A stretch of DNA of 64,000 nt from Lacibacter sp. H375 (GTDB taxonomy: Bacteria > Bacteroidota > Bacteroidia > Chitinophagales > Chitinophagaceae): contig NZ_JBBKTT010000001.1 in NCBI RefSeq assembly GCF_037892425.1, positions 868,001 through 932,000 on the forward strand, read 5' to 3'. Position numbers and translations under genes: made by a program. This document shows positions 1-7,632 of this stretch, piece by piece; the first letter of the stretch is position 1; each line of letters starts with the position of its first letter. Below the pieces are notes generated by a model, which was not told where the DNA came from, made no database searches, and was given only the letters and a program-made list of their open reading frames with translations.

Positions 1-1
1 T

Positions 2-367
2 GTTCCTGATGTAGCAGCCTATTGCGTGGCCAATGATATATTCTATGCGCCGGGTTGTATGACGCCGAGTGAAATTATTGCAGCAGAAAATGCAGGCATT
101 AAATTCATTAAGTTATTCCCCGGTAATATGCTGGGCACAGAGTTTTTAACCACTATTAAAGATATCTTCCCTAAATTGTTGTTTATGCCAACAGGTGGCG
201 TTGACACAACCAAAGAAAGTATTGAGAGTTGGTACAAAGCAGGTGTATGTGCAGTGGGCATGGGCAGCAAACTCATCAGCAAAAAATTAATGGAAGCAAA
301 AGATTATGCGGCCATGGAAGAAGCAACCAAACAGGTGCTTGCCATCATTGCATCAGTAAAAAAATAA
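2..367 (+). CDS. eda: KDPG/KHG aldolase, C-terminal part (5' end outside window)
   Basis: The frame is open from the first bases of the window, so only about the last 121 residues are present. The family is the class I aldolase that splits 2-keto-3-deoxy-6-phosphogluconate into pyruvate and glyceraldehyde 3-phosphate. Visible signatures are the KLFPGN segment holding the Schiff-base lysine region, the phosphate-binding loop MPTGGVD, and the late GMGSKL loop. The gene lies about 60 bases upstream of a hexuronate-type permease on the same strand. That fits a uronate degradation operon (inference). Family call is secure; the N-terminus cannot be judged. Confidence 0.9.
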   Translation, partial: VPDVAAYCVANDIFYAPGCMTPSEIIAAENAGIKFIKLFPGNMLGTEFLTTIKDIFPKLLFMPTGGVDTTKESIESWYKAGVCAVGMGSKLISKKLMEAKDYAAMEEATKQVLAIIASVKK

Positions 368-428
368 TAACCCATTCCCGTTCAAGAACGAATCAAATCG
401 TTTGAAAGCGGCGGATAAAACAACGAAC

Positions 429-2009
429 ATGCAACAAGCCATAGGTAAATACAGGTGGACGATCTGTGCTCTACTCTTCTTTGCTACAACCATCAACTAT
501 CTCGACAGACAGGTGTTGAGTTTGTTACAACCTACTCTGGAAGGAGAATATGGCTGGACCAATTCAAATTATGCAAACATCACCATCGTATTTCAATTGG
601 TGTATGCAATTTCTATGCTCTTTGCGGGAAAGGTGATCGATAAACTCGGTACTAAAAAAGGGTTTGTCGTAGCAATTATTGTATGGTCTGTTGGTGCAAT
701 GATCCATGCCGCAGCTATTCCACTTGGTACAGGTTTCAGTAAACTGGTGGCTGCCTTTGGTATGACCATTGGTTCTGTTTCTGTATTAGGGTTTATGTTG
801 GCAAGAGCAGTACTTGCAATTGGTGAAGCCGGAAACTTCCCTGCTGCTATTAAAGCAACAGCGGAATACTTTCCTAAGAAAGAACGTTCACTGGCAACAG
901 GTATTTTTAACTCTGGTGCAAATATTGGTGCCATCGTTGCTGCTCCCGTTGTAAACTTTTTATTGGGTGTTTGGAATTGGCAAGGCTCATTTATTGTGGT
1001 TGGTGGTGTAGGTTTTATCTGGATGGGTTTGTGGATCTGGTTTTACGATAAACCCGAAGAACAAAAAAGATTATCGGCTGCGGAATTAAACTATATACAA
1101 AGTGGTGAAGACGAAGTTGCAGCTCCTCAAAACGACAAGCAAAAAGAAAAAGTATCATGGGGTAAACTGCTTGGTTATAAACAAACATGGGCATTTGCTT
1201 TTGGTAAGTTTATGACCGATGGTGTATGGTGGTTCTTTCTCTTCTGGCTTCCGGCTTTTTTGAAAGCACAATACGGCATGACGAAGGCTGATATTAATAT
1301 TCCGATCATGACTTTATATAGTATGACCATGATCGGCAGTATTGGTGGCGGCTGGCTTCCGATGTACTTTATCAAGAAAGGTTATCTCGCTTATGATGGT
1401 CGCATGAAAGCCATGTTACTGATCGCCTTGGTTCCTTTGGTGGTATTACTGGCTCAACCATTTGGTCATATCAGTTATTGGGTGCCCGTATTATTAATTG
1501 GTATTGGAGCATCGGCTCACCAGGCATGGAGCGCCAACATCTTTACGACCGTGAGTGATATGTTTCCGAAAAAAGCAATTGGTTCGGTGGTAGGTATCGG
1601 TGGTATGGCCGGAGGTTTTGGTGGTGTTATCCTTTCTAAACTCGGTGGTTATTTATTTGATACTTATAAAGCGGCCGGTATTGCAGAAGCATGGGTAAAA
1701 GCCCAGGCAAATGGATTAGGTAATTATGTTACACAGATCCGTGACCTGAAACTTGTGACCAAATATGGAGATGCAGTAAATCTTAATCAAACAGACCTGA
1801 ACGGTTTAACAAAAGAAGTAGCCGAACAATTAAAAAATATCGATGCATCTGCCTTTGACCAATTAATGCAATTACAAAAACCACTGGTGCAGGCGCAGAT
1901 GACCACATCTTACACGATTATGTTTACCATTTGTGCGGTTGCATATTTAGTGGCATGGGGAGTAATGAAAACATTAGTGCCGAAGTATAAAGTGATTAAT
2001 GATTTGTAA
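429..2009 (+). CDS. MFS transporter, hexuronate (ExuT-like, anion:cation symporter) family
   Basis: Inner-membrane permease of about 526 residues. The first helix region carries the NYLDRQVLS motif and the loop after helix 2 has GKVIDKLGTKKG, both typical of the ACS/ExuT branch that imports glucuronate or galacturonate with protons. Start: the ATG at 429 is preferred. An in-frame TTG at 402 would add nine charged residues, and no Shine-Dalgarno site decides between them. Odd feature: roughly 75 hydrophilic residues lie between the penultimate helix (ending GGYLFD) and the last helix (from TSYTIMF), where E. coli-type ExuT has a short loop. A terminator follows at 2037. Substrate is inferred from family and the adjacent KDPG aldolase. 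Confidence 0.85.
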   Translation: MQQAIGKYRWTICALLFFATTINYLDRQVLSLLQPTLEGEYGWTNSNYANITIVFQLVYAISMLFAGKVIDKLGTKKGFVVAIIVWSVGAMIHAAAIPLGTGFSKLVAAFGMTIGSVSVLGFMLARAVLAIGEAGNFPAAIKATAEYFPKKERSLATGIFNSGANIGAIVAAPVVNFLLGVWNWQGSFIVVGGVGFIWMGLWIWFYDKPEEQKRLSAAELNYIQSGEDEVAAPQNDKQKEKVSWGKLLGYKQTWAFAFGKFMTDGVWWFFLFWLPAFLKAQYGMTKADINIPIMTLYSMTMIGSIGGGWLPMYFIKKGYLAYDGRMKAMLLIALVPLVVLLAQPFGHISYWVPVLLIGIGASAHQAWSANIFTTVSDMFPKKAIGSVVGIGGMAGGFGGVILSKLGGYLFDTYKAAGIAEAWVKAQANGLGNYVTQIRDLKLVTKYGDAVNLNQTDLNGLTKEVAEQLKNIDASAFDQLMQLQKPLVQAQMTTSYTIMFTICAVAYLVAWGVMKTLVPKYKVINDL

Positions 2010-2036
2010 GATAAAAACGATATTAATTGAGCTAAA

Positions 2037-2070
2037 AATGCTAACCCTAAAAAGGTTGGCATTTTTTTTT
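2037..2070 (+). terminator. Rho-independent terminator after the uronate permease
   Basis: A ten-base stem (AATGCTAACC pairing with GGTTGGCATT, one G-T pair) is followed by a run of T residues. It sits 27 bases after the permease stop. Confidence 0.85.
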
Positions 2071-2137
2071 ACAGAAGATTCACTTCGCAAATAGACTGCA
2101 AGCTACCCTCCTAGTTTCGTATTCTAAATAACAACGC

Positions 2138-2491
2138 ATGATCCTTATTGCACAACTTACCGCTCAGCAACCCGAAATTAAACTGCTTATTCACGGAGCT
2201 TATGTGAACTGCAGTATTCTCAGTAAACAGCTCAATACAAAAGATCCCAATCAACCACCGCTCAATATCGGCTGGCGCATCATCGACCGATCACAAACAG
2301 CTGCTTCACCCGATTGTCTTGTATTGGCAAACCATGCTGAACATGCGGAGATGTATCAATTACAACCTATGGGCGAAGTGATGCATCATTCGCCGCATAA
2401 TCTCAAGGAATTTTGTGTGAACACCGGCGACTATAAATTAGCTGGCTATGAACAGGTAACCGTGTTGCTGGAAATTGATACGGCAGTTTAG
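2138..2491 (+). CDS. Conserved hypothetical protein (117 aa)
   Basis: A small soluble protein that I do not recognise. It has no signal peptide or membrane segment. The middle is rich in His, Cys and acidic residues (for example NHAEHAEMY and MHHSPHN), which could be metal-binding, but no known motif is complete. It starts 67 bases after the preceding terminator and ends 11 bases before the aminoacyl-tRNA transferase-like gene. The two are therefore probably co-transcribed, and a role linked to N-end rule modification is possible but only by position. Codon use matches the neighbours, so it looks like a real gene. Confidence 0.6.
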   Translation: MILIAQLTAQQPEIKLLIHGAYVNCSILSKQLNTKDPNQPPLNIGWRIIDRSQTAASPDCLVLANHAEHAEMYQLQPMGEVMHHSPHNLKEFCVNTGDYKLAGYEQVTVLLEIDTAV

Positions 2492-2502
2492 GGGTCAACT
2501 AA

Positions 2503-3264
2503 ATGCTGCCTGCCGTATCTTTCCTGCTGAAGCAGTTTTGCCGTTCCATGATCTATTACCAGCATTTTTATCCGGAAGAAGTGAGTCCGCAATTGCTTGA
2601 TGCGTATTTAAGCAAGGGCTGGTACCGTATTCATCAAATGCTCATCACTACTGATCTTATTGCAAAAGAAGATGAGTTCTTTGCCGTGTTCTGGTTGCGT
2701 TACCGTTTAAAAGATTATCAACACAGTAAAAAAAGTGAGAAGCTTTTACGTGCATGTGAACAATTCAGTTGCAGCATTGAACCTTTACAATTCACCGATG
2801 AGTTGGAAGAGCTTTTTACCAACTACCGTGAGCAGCTTGATTTCGACATGAGTGATTCAGCAAGGGCTTATTTACTGGGCGACAGAACTGAAAATGTATT
2901 CAACACTAAACTACTCACCCTTCGTTACAAGGGGCAGCTGATTGCCGCAGGTTGTTATGATGAAGCGGAGACATCGCTCATGGGTTTATTAAGTATTTAT
3001 GATCCTGCTTTTAAGAAATACAGTTTGGGAAAAGTGTTGCTCTTAAAAAAATTAGAAGAGGCCATGCGTTTACAAAAAACATATTTCTATCCCGGTTATA
3101 TCAGTCTGCATACAACTAAGTTTGATTACAAATTATTTCCTGCTAAAGATGCAACAGAAGTGTATAACCGTTTAACAGATGCATGGCAGCCTTATATTAG
3201 CTGCAACCTGCAGGAGTTGTATGATGCGATGCTGATGGAGTTTTTGAAAGAACAGCAGGGATAA
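2503..3264 (+). CDS. Leucyl/arginyl-tRNA-protein transferase-like protein (Bpt/ATE family, GNAT fold)
   Basis: These enzymes move an amino acid from aminoacyl-tRNA to the N-terminus of a protein to mark it for Clp degradation. Supporting features are the C-terminal GNAT-like half with SLGKVLLLKKLEEAMRL followed by YFYPGYIS and KFDYKLFP. This matches the pattern in Bpt/ATE1 proteins of a conserved helix, then a YxGYxI segment, then (M/F)xYK. The family N-terminal cysteine cluster is only weakly seen (FCRSMIYY near the start). An alternative start at 2548 (MIYYQHF) would remove it. The protein is 253 residues, close to bacterial Bpt. Amino-acid specificity cannot be told from the sequence. Confidence 0.7.
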   Translation: MLPAVSFLLKQFCRSMIYYQHFYPEEVSPQLLDAYLSKGWYRIHQMLITTDLIAKEDEFFAVFWLRYRLKDYQHSKKSEKLLRACEQFSCSIEPLQFTDELEELFTNYREQLDFDMSDSARAYLLGDRTENVFNTKLLTLRYKGQLIAAGCYDEAETSLMGLLSIYDPAFKKYSLGKVLLLKKLEEAMRLQKTYFYPGYISLHTTKFDYKLFPAKDATEVYNRLTDAWQPYISCNLQELYDAMLMEFLKEQQG

Positions 3265-3275
3265 AGAAAGAGCTG

Positions 3276-3899
3276 CTATTCCGGCTCAAGCTCAATATAT
3301 GATTCTCTGGCATAACCAAGGTATTCGCCTGTAGGGTTCATATTCGTTTCAACATAATGATCCAACCAAACCATTTTCTCATGCCTTAATTCCTGCAGCT
3401 GACAAAGAAAATGATTAAATGTCTCTCGATATAAAATCCAGTATCTCTGCTGTCCCATTGAAATGGGCAAATTTCGTTCAATATTAATGTAGATCAACTC
3501 CCTGTGCTTCTTACCTCCACCCCTTATGTTAAAAGCCCAGGTGCCTGTAAGTATGGATGTATCCTTTTCGCCTCTGTAGTCATACATTTCAAAATGCCCA
3601 CCTTTTGTGAAATAATAAAGCACTCTCCGGTTGATTTTTGTACTGGATGTAACCTGAACTCCATTTATATATTCAACGACTGAGTCTGTATGTATACCGT
3701 TTTTAATTGTTTGAAAAAACTCATCTGTATATGTCTTATAAATGTTCGATTGCTTAATTGAAAGAGTTTTTACTTTCCACTTCCCCTCCACCCTGGCTTT
3801 TCTCGAACGTAAAGAAATAAAAGGATCATCCTCTCCTTTTCTGAAACAGGATAATAAAGCAGAACTGATAATTAAAAACAGAATAAAGTATGTTCTCAT
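3276..3899 (-). CDS. Lipoprotein, tandem paralogue A (lipocalin-like)
   Basis: A 207-residue predicted lipoprotein. A hydrophobic signal of about 17 residues ends in LLSC, giving lipid attachment at Cys18. The next segment, RKGEDDPFISLRSRKARV, is shared almost exactly with the adjacent paralogue. After it comes a beta-rich domain with spaced W and Y residues (EGKWKV, GTWAFN), reminiscent of the lipocalin-like beta-barrels common in Bacteroidota. It is 43 bases downstream of its paralogue and probably in the same transcript. Ligand unknown. Localisation is likely the outer membrane, inner leaflet or surface. Confidence 0.7.
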   Translation of the reverse strand: MRTYFILFLIISSALLSCFRKGEDDPFISLRSRKARVEGKWKVKTLSIKQSNIYKTYTDEFFQTIKNGIHTDSVVEYINGVQVTSSTKINRRVLYYFTKGGHFEMYDYRGEKDTSILTGTWAFNIRGGGKKHRELIYINIERNLPISMGQQRYWILYRETFNHFLCQLQELRHEKMVWLDHYVETNMNPTGEYLGYARESYIELEPE

Positions 3900-3942
3900 T
3901 TGTTATAGTGATTCATAAATAATAATGATGGGTGTTCGGCAA

Positions 3943-4569
3943 TTATCTCGGCTCCAGCGTTACAACCGAATTGCTCTTCGCTGTGGTAAAAGAGGTACCG
4001 CTCACATCAGGTTTATACTCATAAAAATCTTCCCAAACCATTTTCTTATGACGCAGCTCACGTATGTTACAGAGGTATTGGCCACCGCTTAACAGATATG
4101 AAGTGCGGGTTCCATCAAAAAATAAATTTGTAGAATAGGCTTCTGACGGATAGATGTAAATACCGATTTTCTTTTTGACGTATTCCGACTTATCGTTAAA
4201 AGTCCATTTACCTTTTACAATCGTTGTATCACTATCTGTATAATCATACATACGATAGCCCCTGTTCTTCTCAAATTCATAATAAAGTATCCGCTTCCCT
4301 TTTTTCACTCTTATCTCTCTTACCTGGTAATTTAAAACATACACATACGAATCAATGTACTCCCCTTCGTTCAGTTTGTAAAACCATTTGTTCACTTGCG
4401 AACCATCTCCGTAAGAAGTACTATCAACCTTATTTATAGACGTTACCCTCCACTTCCCTGCAACACGGTCTTTACGTGTACGCAGCGAAACAAAAGGATC
4501 ATCTTCACCTTTTTTAAAACAGGAGTCAAGTAACAGGAGAAGTAAAAAGCAAATAATCAAACGCAGCAT
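3943..4569 (-). CDS. Lipoprotein, tandem paralogue B (lipocalin-like)
   Basis: A 208-residue paralogue of the gene just downstream. The signal peptide is a run of leucines ending LLDSC, with the lipid cysteine at position 17, followed by KKGEDDPFVSLRTRKDRV. The core motif GKWRV...KGKWTFN recurs at the same spacing as in copy A, and both end in a short TLEP(R)/ELEP(E) tail. The pair clearly arose by tandem duplication, then diverged in the middle (residues 45-150). Function unknown; a ligand-binding beta-barrel is a guess from the pattern. Confidence 0.7.
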   Translation of the reverse strand: MLRLIICFLLLLLLDSCFKKGEDDPFVSLRTRKDRVAGKWRVTSINKVDSTSYGDGSQVNKWFYKLNEGEYIDSYVYVLNYQVREIRVKKGKRILYYEFEKNRGYRMYDYTDSDTTIVKGKWTFNDKSEYVKKKIGIYIYPSEAYSTNLFFDGTRTSYLLSGGQYLCNIRELRHKKMVWEDFYEYKPDVSGTSFTTAKSNSVVTLEPR

Positions 4570-4948
4570 AAGAAAAGCGGTTAAACCGGTTATACAATGT
4601 CCTTTTCAAAATAGCGCTTGTTTCTGCAAAATCAAAATGCACGGCTTTGCATTTTCTTCTTTCTTTATATCTGTGTTTAAAAAAGCATGTGCGTGTCATT
4701 GTCCTATTGCCTTGCTGATACTTTATGTATGCCTTTGCGTAGGCTTTACATGGGAGTAAGGCCTTTCCGGCATAGCTATACATTTTCGGCTTAAACAATC
4801 ACTTTTGGCATAATGCGGCAAAAACGGCGGGTTGATTTCTGTTCGCTTTATTGTGTTTGTAATCTTGTTGTGTCGTTGCAACTGACGGGTTTTAAAAAAA
4901 TGTACCCCTGAAACATTTTCATTTTATTCAGTTTTAAATTTTAAACCG
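4570..4948. other. Intergenic stretch with no convincing gene
   Basis: The 379 bases between the divergent lipoprotein pair and the next plus-strand gene hold no ORF with protein-like composition. The only structure seen is a small hairpin, AAAATGCA (4634-4641) with TGCATTTT (4648-4655). Promoters for both flanking genes should lie here, but no clear TAnnTTTG element was identified. Confidence 0.5.
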
Positions 4949-5704
4949 ATGGCACAACAAAAAGGAATCCTTCCATTGAAGGGTACAATCGGTAACATCA
5001 CTTTTTACAAAAGCAAAGACGGGTATCTCGCAAGAGAGAAGGGCAGCCTGAATGCAGAGCGTATTGCCAATGATCCTGCGTTTGCACGTACCCGTGAGAA
5101 TGGTGCAGAGTTTGGCAGGGCCGGACAGGCGGGCAAAGTATTACGCACTGCCCTGCGTTCTTTATTACTTAACACAGCAGACAGTCGAATGCTTAGTCGT
5201 TTAACACGTGAGATGATGAAAGTGATCCAGGCGGATGCGATCAATGAACGTGGATTGCGTAACGTGATTGACGGTGAAGCTGAATTGCTGGAAGGTTTTG
5301 AATTCAACGCTAACAGCAAACTTGGCACTTCATTGTTTGCGCCTTACACTACGACCATTGATCGTGTAAGTGGTGAGCTGAGTGTGAGTATCCCTTCATT
5401 TGTTCCAACGAACATGGTGGCTGCACCAAGTGGTGCCACGCATTTCAAATTGGTTTCTGCAGGTGTTGAAATTGATTTTGAAAACAAGACGTACGTGGTT
5501 GCGGTTGCAGACATCAATTCGTTGCCGATGAATTCCACTCCCACTGCCGTGGTGAATATCAGTCACCAGGTGACTGCAAACAGTACGAAGCCTTTGTTTC
5601 TTGCATTGGGTATTGAGTTTTACCAGGAGGTGAATGGTAACCAGTACAGTTTGAAGAATGGAGCGTTTAATGCATTGAGCCTTGTTAAGGTGAACGGAGG
5701 TTAA
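4949..5704 (+). CDS. Conserved Bacteroidota protein of unknown function (KGTIGNITFYK family)
   Basis: A 251-residue cytoplasmic protein of a type seen repeatedly in Bacteroidota genomes. The N-terminus has the hallmark KGTIGNITFYKSKDGYLAREK, followed by RIANDPAFARTRENGAEFGRAG, a helical arginine-rich segment (residues 55-95), and a beta-rich C-terminal half from about residue 115. There is no signal peptide, membrane segment or catalytic motif. The first half looks like a nucleic-acid or scaffold interaction region by charge. The gene heads a same-strand cassette with two tiny hydrophobic proteins downstream. Function is unknown; a domesticated phage structural protein is one possibility, unproven. 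Confidence 0.75.
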   Translation: MAQQKGILPLKGTIGNITFYKSKDGYLAREKGSLNAERIANDPAFARTRENGAEFGRAGQAGKVLRTALRSLLLNTADSRMLSRLTREMMKVIQADAINERGLRNVIDGEAELLEGFEFNANSKLGTSLFAPYTTTIDRVSGELSVSIPSFVPTNMVAAPSGATHFKLVSAGVEIDFENKTYVVAVADINSLPMNSTPTAVVNISHQVTANSTKPLFLALGIEFYQEVNGNQYSLKNGAFNALSLVKVNGG

Positions 5705-6045
5705 GGAAAGGCACAAGGGACAAGGAACAAGGTGCAAGGCACAAGGTACAAGGTGCAAGGTGCAAGGAAGAAAAATCCAAGGCCTAATGTCCAAAAGACA
5801 AAATCCAAGGATGAAAAGCTAATGGGCAATGGACAATTGGCAACAGGTAAGGAAGAAAAGCCGATAGGCGGTAGTCATTAGTTGTTAGTGAAAACAAAGG
5901 GTAGTCGTTTCTTTCTCTGACGGAGCCTTATCCAAGATTGGATTCAGCAATGATTTATTGCGTTAAAAAATAACTCCTGAGCGGATGAGGAATTGTATTG
6001 CCCTTTGTTTTTTCATTTCATTTTTTCAAATCACAAATTCAAAAC
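5705..6045. other. Intergenic stretch of 341 bases: tandem repeat, otherwise no gene
   Basis: Begins with the tandem repeat and continues through low-complexity purine-rich sequence up to about 5880. No supported ORF is present on either strand. The 3' part (5940-6045) should carry the promoter for the small membrane protein at 6046, but no distinct element stands out. Confidence 0.5.
5709..5769 (+). repeat. Degenerate tandem repeat, unit about 7-14 bases (ACAAGGTGCAAGG-like)
   Basis: Immediately after the preceding stop, about eight variants of (G/A)CAAGG follow one another with almost no pyrimidine except T and C inside each unit. It is a purine-rich simple repeat of the kind slipped-strand mispairing creates. 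It is not a CRISPR: units are too short and there are no spacers. Confidence 0.8.
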
Positions 6046-6261
6046 ATGAAAAAGATTTTGAAACGTGCGAAGCGACGTACGCCGAAGTTCTTTAAACAGG
6101 TACGGAATATTGGTGTGGCCCTGGCGGGTGTGAGTGCAGCCATTCTTGCAGCGCCTGTTGCATTGCCTGCTGTGCTGATTAAAGTGGCCGGTTACTTAGC
6201 AGTTGCCGGTGCGGTTGCAGGGAGTGTGAGCCAGACGGCTGTTACGAATGAACGCAACTAG
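6046..6261 (+). CDS. Small hydrophobic protein with basic N-terminus (holin-like, 71 aa)
   Basis: The start is the ATG at 6046 (MKKILKRAKRR). The longer frame from 5998 begins in AT-rich non-coding sequence. The protein has a strongly basic first 25 residues followed by two hydrophobic, alanine-rich segments (about 27-47 and 49-64) with a short turn at LPAVLIK. That is a helical hairpin in the membrane, as in small phage holins or membrane-active peptides. The next small membrane protein overlaps its 3' end. Function is inferred only from topology. Confidence 0.6.
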   Translation: MKKILKRAKRRTPKFFKQVRNIGVALAGVSAAILAAPVALPAVLIKVAGYLAVAGAVAGSVSQTAVTNERN

Positions 6262-6436
6262 TATGCAGCATCCGTCTTTTTTGAAAACAGGAACGGCCGG
6301 TGGAACGATCACGATTCTTTTTGCAAATATCAATGCAGATGATTTGTTGAAGACAGTGGTGCTAGCTGCTGTTGGTGCGGCGGTGAGTTTGGTTGTGAGT
6401 TTTGTGTTGAAGAAGATGTTTGGGAAGAAGAAATAG
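6248..6436 (+). CDS. Small single-pass membrane protein (62 aa)
   Basis: The reading frame overlaps the end of the preceding gene by 14 bases if the ATG at 6248 is used, or follows it by one base if the ATG at 6263 is used; translational coupling is likely either way. A short glycine-rich start (KTGTAGGTI) leads to one transmembrane helix (about 35-53) and a lysine tail (KKMFGKKK). A terminator follows directly. Together with the upstream protein it forms a two-peptide membrane cassette. Confidence 0.6.
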   Translation: MNATSMQHPSFLKTGTAGGTITILFANINADDLLKTVVLAAVGAAVSLVVSFVLKKMFGKKK

Positions 6437-6450
6437 TTACACTGGTTTGA

Positions 6451-6479
6451 GAGCCCCGATTTATTTCGGGGCTTTTTTA
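6451..6479 (+). terminator. Rho-independent terminator after the small membrane protein pair
   Basis: The stem GAGCCCCGA / TCGGGGCTT with a short ATTTATT loop is followed by a T run. It ends the small-protein cassette 15 bases after its last stop. Confidence 0.85.
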
Positions 6480-6793
6480 TGATGCTACGCTGCGCTTGCA
6501 TTTTCTTTTGTCACTTTTTGCTCCCGAAGATGCTTCGCTCATCGGGACAGGTTGTCCAAAAAGTAACCAAAAAGGAGCCCGAAAACCAATATACAGCCTG
6601 GTTTTCGGTTTACGCCTTGATCGAGTTTTGTACTACTGTGATGAAGTGCATTAGTACTTGCATGAACATTTCATGTGTGGCATGTTGCTTTTATGCAACT
6701 TGTTTCCTACGTGCGTATTTGCGATCCCTGATTGTTTGGCGAAGCAATCTGAGAAAATAATGAAGAATGAACAATGAATGTTGAAGTGATGTG
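6480..6793. other. Intergenic stretch: dispersed repeat, no gene
   Basis: Contains the dispersed repeat and then about 140 bases without a supported ORF. The 93-residue open frame through it lies inside the repeat and is Cys-rich and unlike a protein, so it is not called. Confidence 0.5.
6486..6650 (+). repeat. Dispersed Bacteroidota repeat, copy A
   Basis: A non-coding stretch with inverted blocks (TTTTTGCTCCCGAAG...AAAAAGTAACCAAAAAGGAGC). It ends in TTTTGTACTACTGT (6626-6639), which recurs exactly at 12611-12624 in a second diverged copy with the same layout. The type is common between genes in Chitinophagaceae-like genomes; no encoded product. Confidence 0.65.
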
Positions 6794-7009
6794 TCAGGAT
6801 TGGAGGAAGTCTTTGATGAGTTCTTCATCGATGCCGGTGAAGAGGGCGAATTCTTTGATGGTGATGAATTCGTCTTTGGATTTGCCGAGGGCGTTGCGGA
6901 TCTTTTGAAGAAGCTGGCGTGCTGTGCGACCACGACGGCCGGTGATATTCTCAACATCTTTTGGATAGAGTACAACACGGGGAGGAATCCGGTTGGGTAC
7001 TGTTTTCAT
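6794..7009 (-). CDS. Small conserved DNA-binding-like protein (71 aa)
   Basis: The start is set at the ATG at 7009 (MKTVPNRIPPRVV), because the family-like segment PPRVVLYPKDVENITGRRxRTAR begins there; ten further upstream residues look non-coding. The protein is basic and helical, with a helix-turn-helix-like arrangement: YPKDVENITG, then RTARQLLQKIRNALG, then EFITIKEFALFTGIDEELI. The layout is that of short MerR/excisionase-like DNA binders. It is divergent from the gene at 7266 with a cluster of palindromes between them, which it could bind (inference). It sits beside the KGTIGNITFYK and holin-like genes. Confidence 0.65.
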   Translation of the reverse strand: MKTVPNRIPPRVVLYPKDVENITGRRGRTARQLLQKIRNALGKSKDEFITIKEFALFTGIDEELIKDFLQS

Positions 7010-7077
7010 GGTTTGGTGTTTGGTCAGGGAATAATTCAATTACTCTAAGCTATTTTATGGTGATCGTAATTACAACA

Positions 7078-7212
7078 GGGTTTACCCTCTTGTGATGAAA
7101 AATATAGTTATGTATTTTGACCGGGAAGCGGAGGGTTTACCCTCCTGCTGCGGCAGGGTAAACCCTCCCGTTAAAGGAGGGTAAGCATATCATATGTGGA
7201 GGGTTAACCCGC
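7078..7212. promoter_or_regulatory. Cluster of GGGTTTACCC-type palindromes between divergent genes
   Basis: Five related sites lie within 135 bases: GGGTTTACCCTC (7078-7089), GAGGGTTTACCCTC (7131-7144), AGGGTAAACCCTCC (7155-7168), the half-site GGAGGGTAA (7176-7184) and GGAGGGTTAACCCGC (7198-7212). Sites two and three also face each other across CTGCTGCGGCAG and can form one larger hairpin. They fill the space between the start of a small HTH-like gene (minus) and a plus-strand gene, so an operator array is the simplest reading; a REP-like element is the alternative. Confidence 0.5.
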
Positions 7213-7265
7213 TTGTTCTATGTTTTATAAATGTGGTGCTTTGTAGTTCACCAAATCTATATTTT

Positions 7266-7622
7266 ATGAGCCATTTTATTTCCCTCCAAGAAGCCATTGA
7301 TATGACCACATTGTATCGTCAGGAACATGAAAACATTCTGAAGTCTGCTTACCAGAACCAGAATATTTTAGCCCGTTCGGAAGCTTTTGACCGTGCAGCT
7401 TTTGATACGTTGTTAGCAAAAAACGGTTGTGCCGGCTTACGTATTTATTATGGTATGGATGAGCAATTGAAAGTACATGCCATTATTGTACCCACAGATG
7501 CGAACGGCAATGATATTCTGCCATCGCAATCATTAACATCAACCGAAGAGGGAGACGATATTGCAGAGCGAGGTTTACGATGCCCGGATATATGCCCGGA
7601 TCCATCAGTCTTAAACAGTTAA
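7266..7622 (+). CDS. Conserved hypothetical protein (118 aa)
   Basis: The start is the ATG at 7266 (MSHFISLQEAIDMTTLYR); the 24 residues of open frame before it cross a palindrome cluster. The N-terminal 45 residues are helical, and the middle (AGLRIYYGMDEQLKVHAIIVPTDANG) is beta-rich. The C-terminus ends in CPDICPDPSVLN, a short paired-cysteine motif that could bind a metal. It is followed after ten bases by a polytopic membrane protein and then a two-component pair on the same strand. It may belong to that signalling operon; function unknown. Confidence 0.65.
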   Translation: MSHFISLQEAIDMTTLYRQEHENILKSAYQNQNILARSEAFDRAAFDTLLAKNGCAGLRIYYGMDEQLKVHAIIVPTDANGNDILPSQSLTSTEEGDDIAERGLRCPDICPDPSVLNS

Positions 7623-7632
7623 AGATTGCTTT

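Noticed and set aside
593-934. Minus-strand open frame opposite the permease
   Set aside because: Shadow of a secure membrane protein gene.
4526-4798. Minus-strand open frame of 90 residues upstream of lipoprotein B
   Set aside because: Overlaps the lipoprotein start, is Lys/Tyr/Cys-rich with no protein-like pattern, and lies in promoter sequence.
5709-5769. CRISPR array
   Set aside because: Units are far too short, contiguous and without spacers; no cas genes are in the window.
6479-6760. Open frame of 93 residues through the dispersed repeat
   Set aside because: Cys-rich, non-conserved composition, lies in repeat DNA after a terminator.
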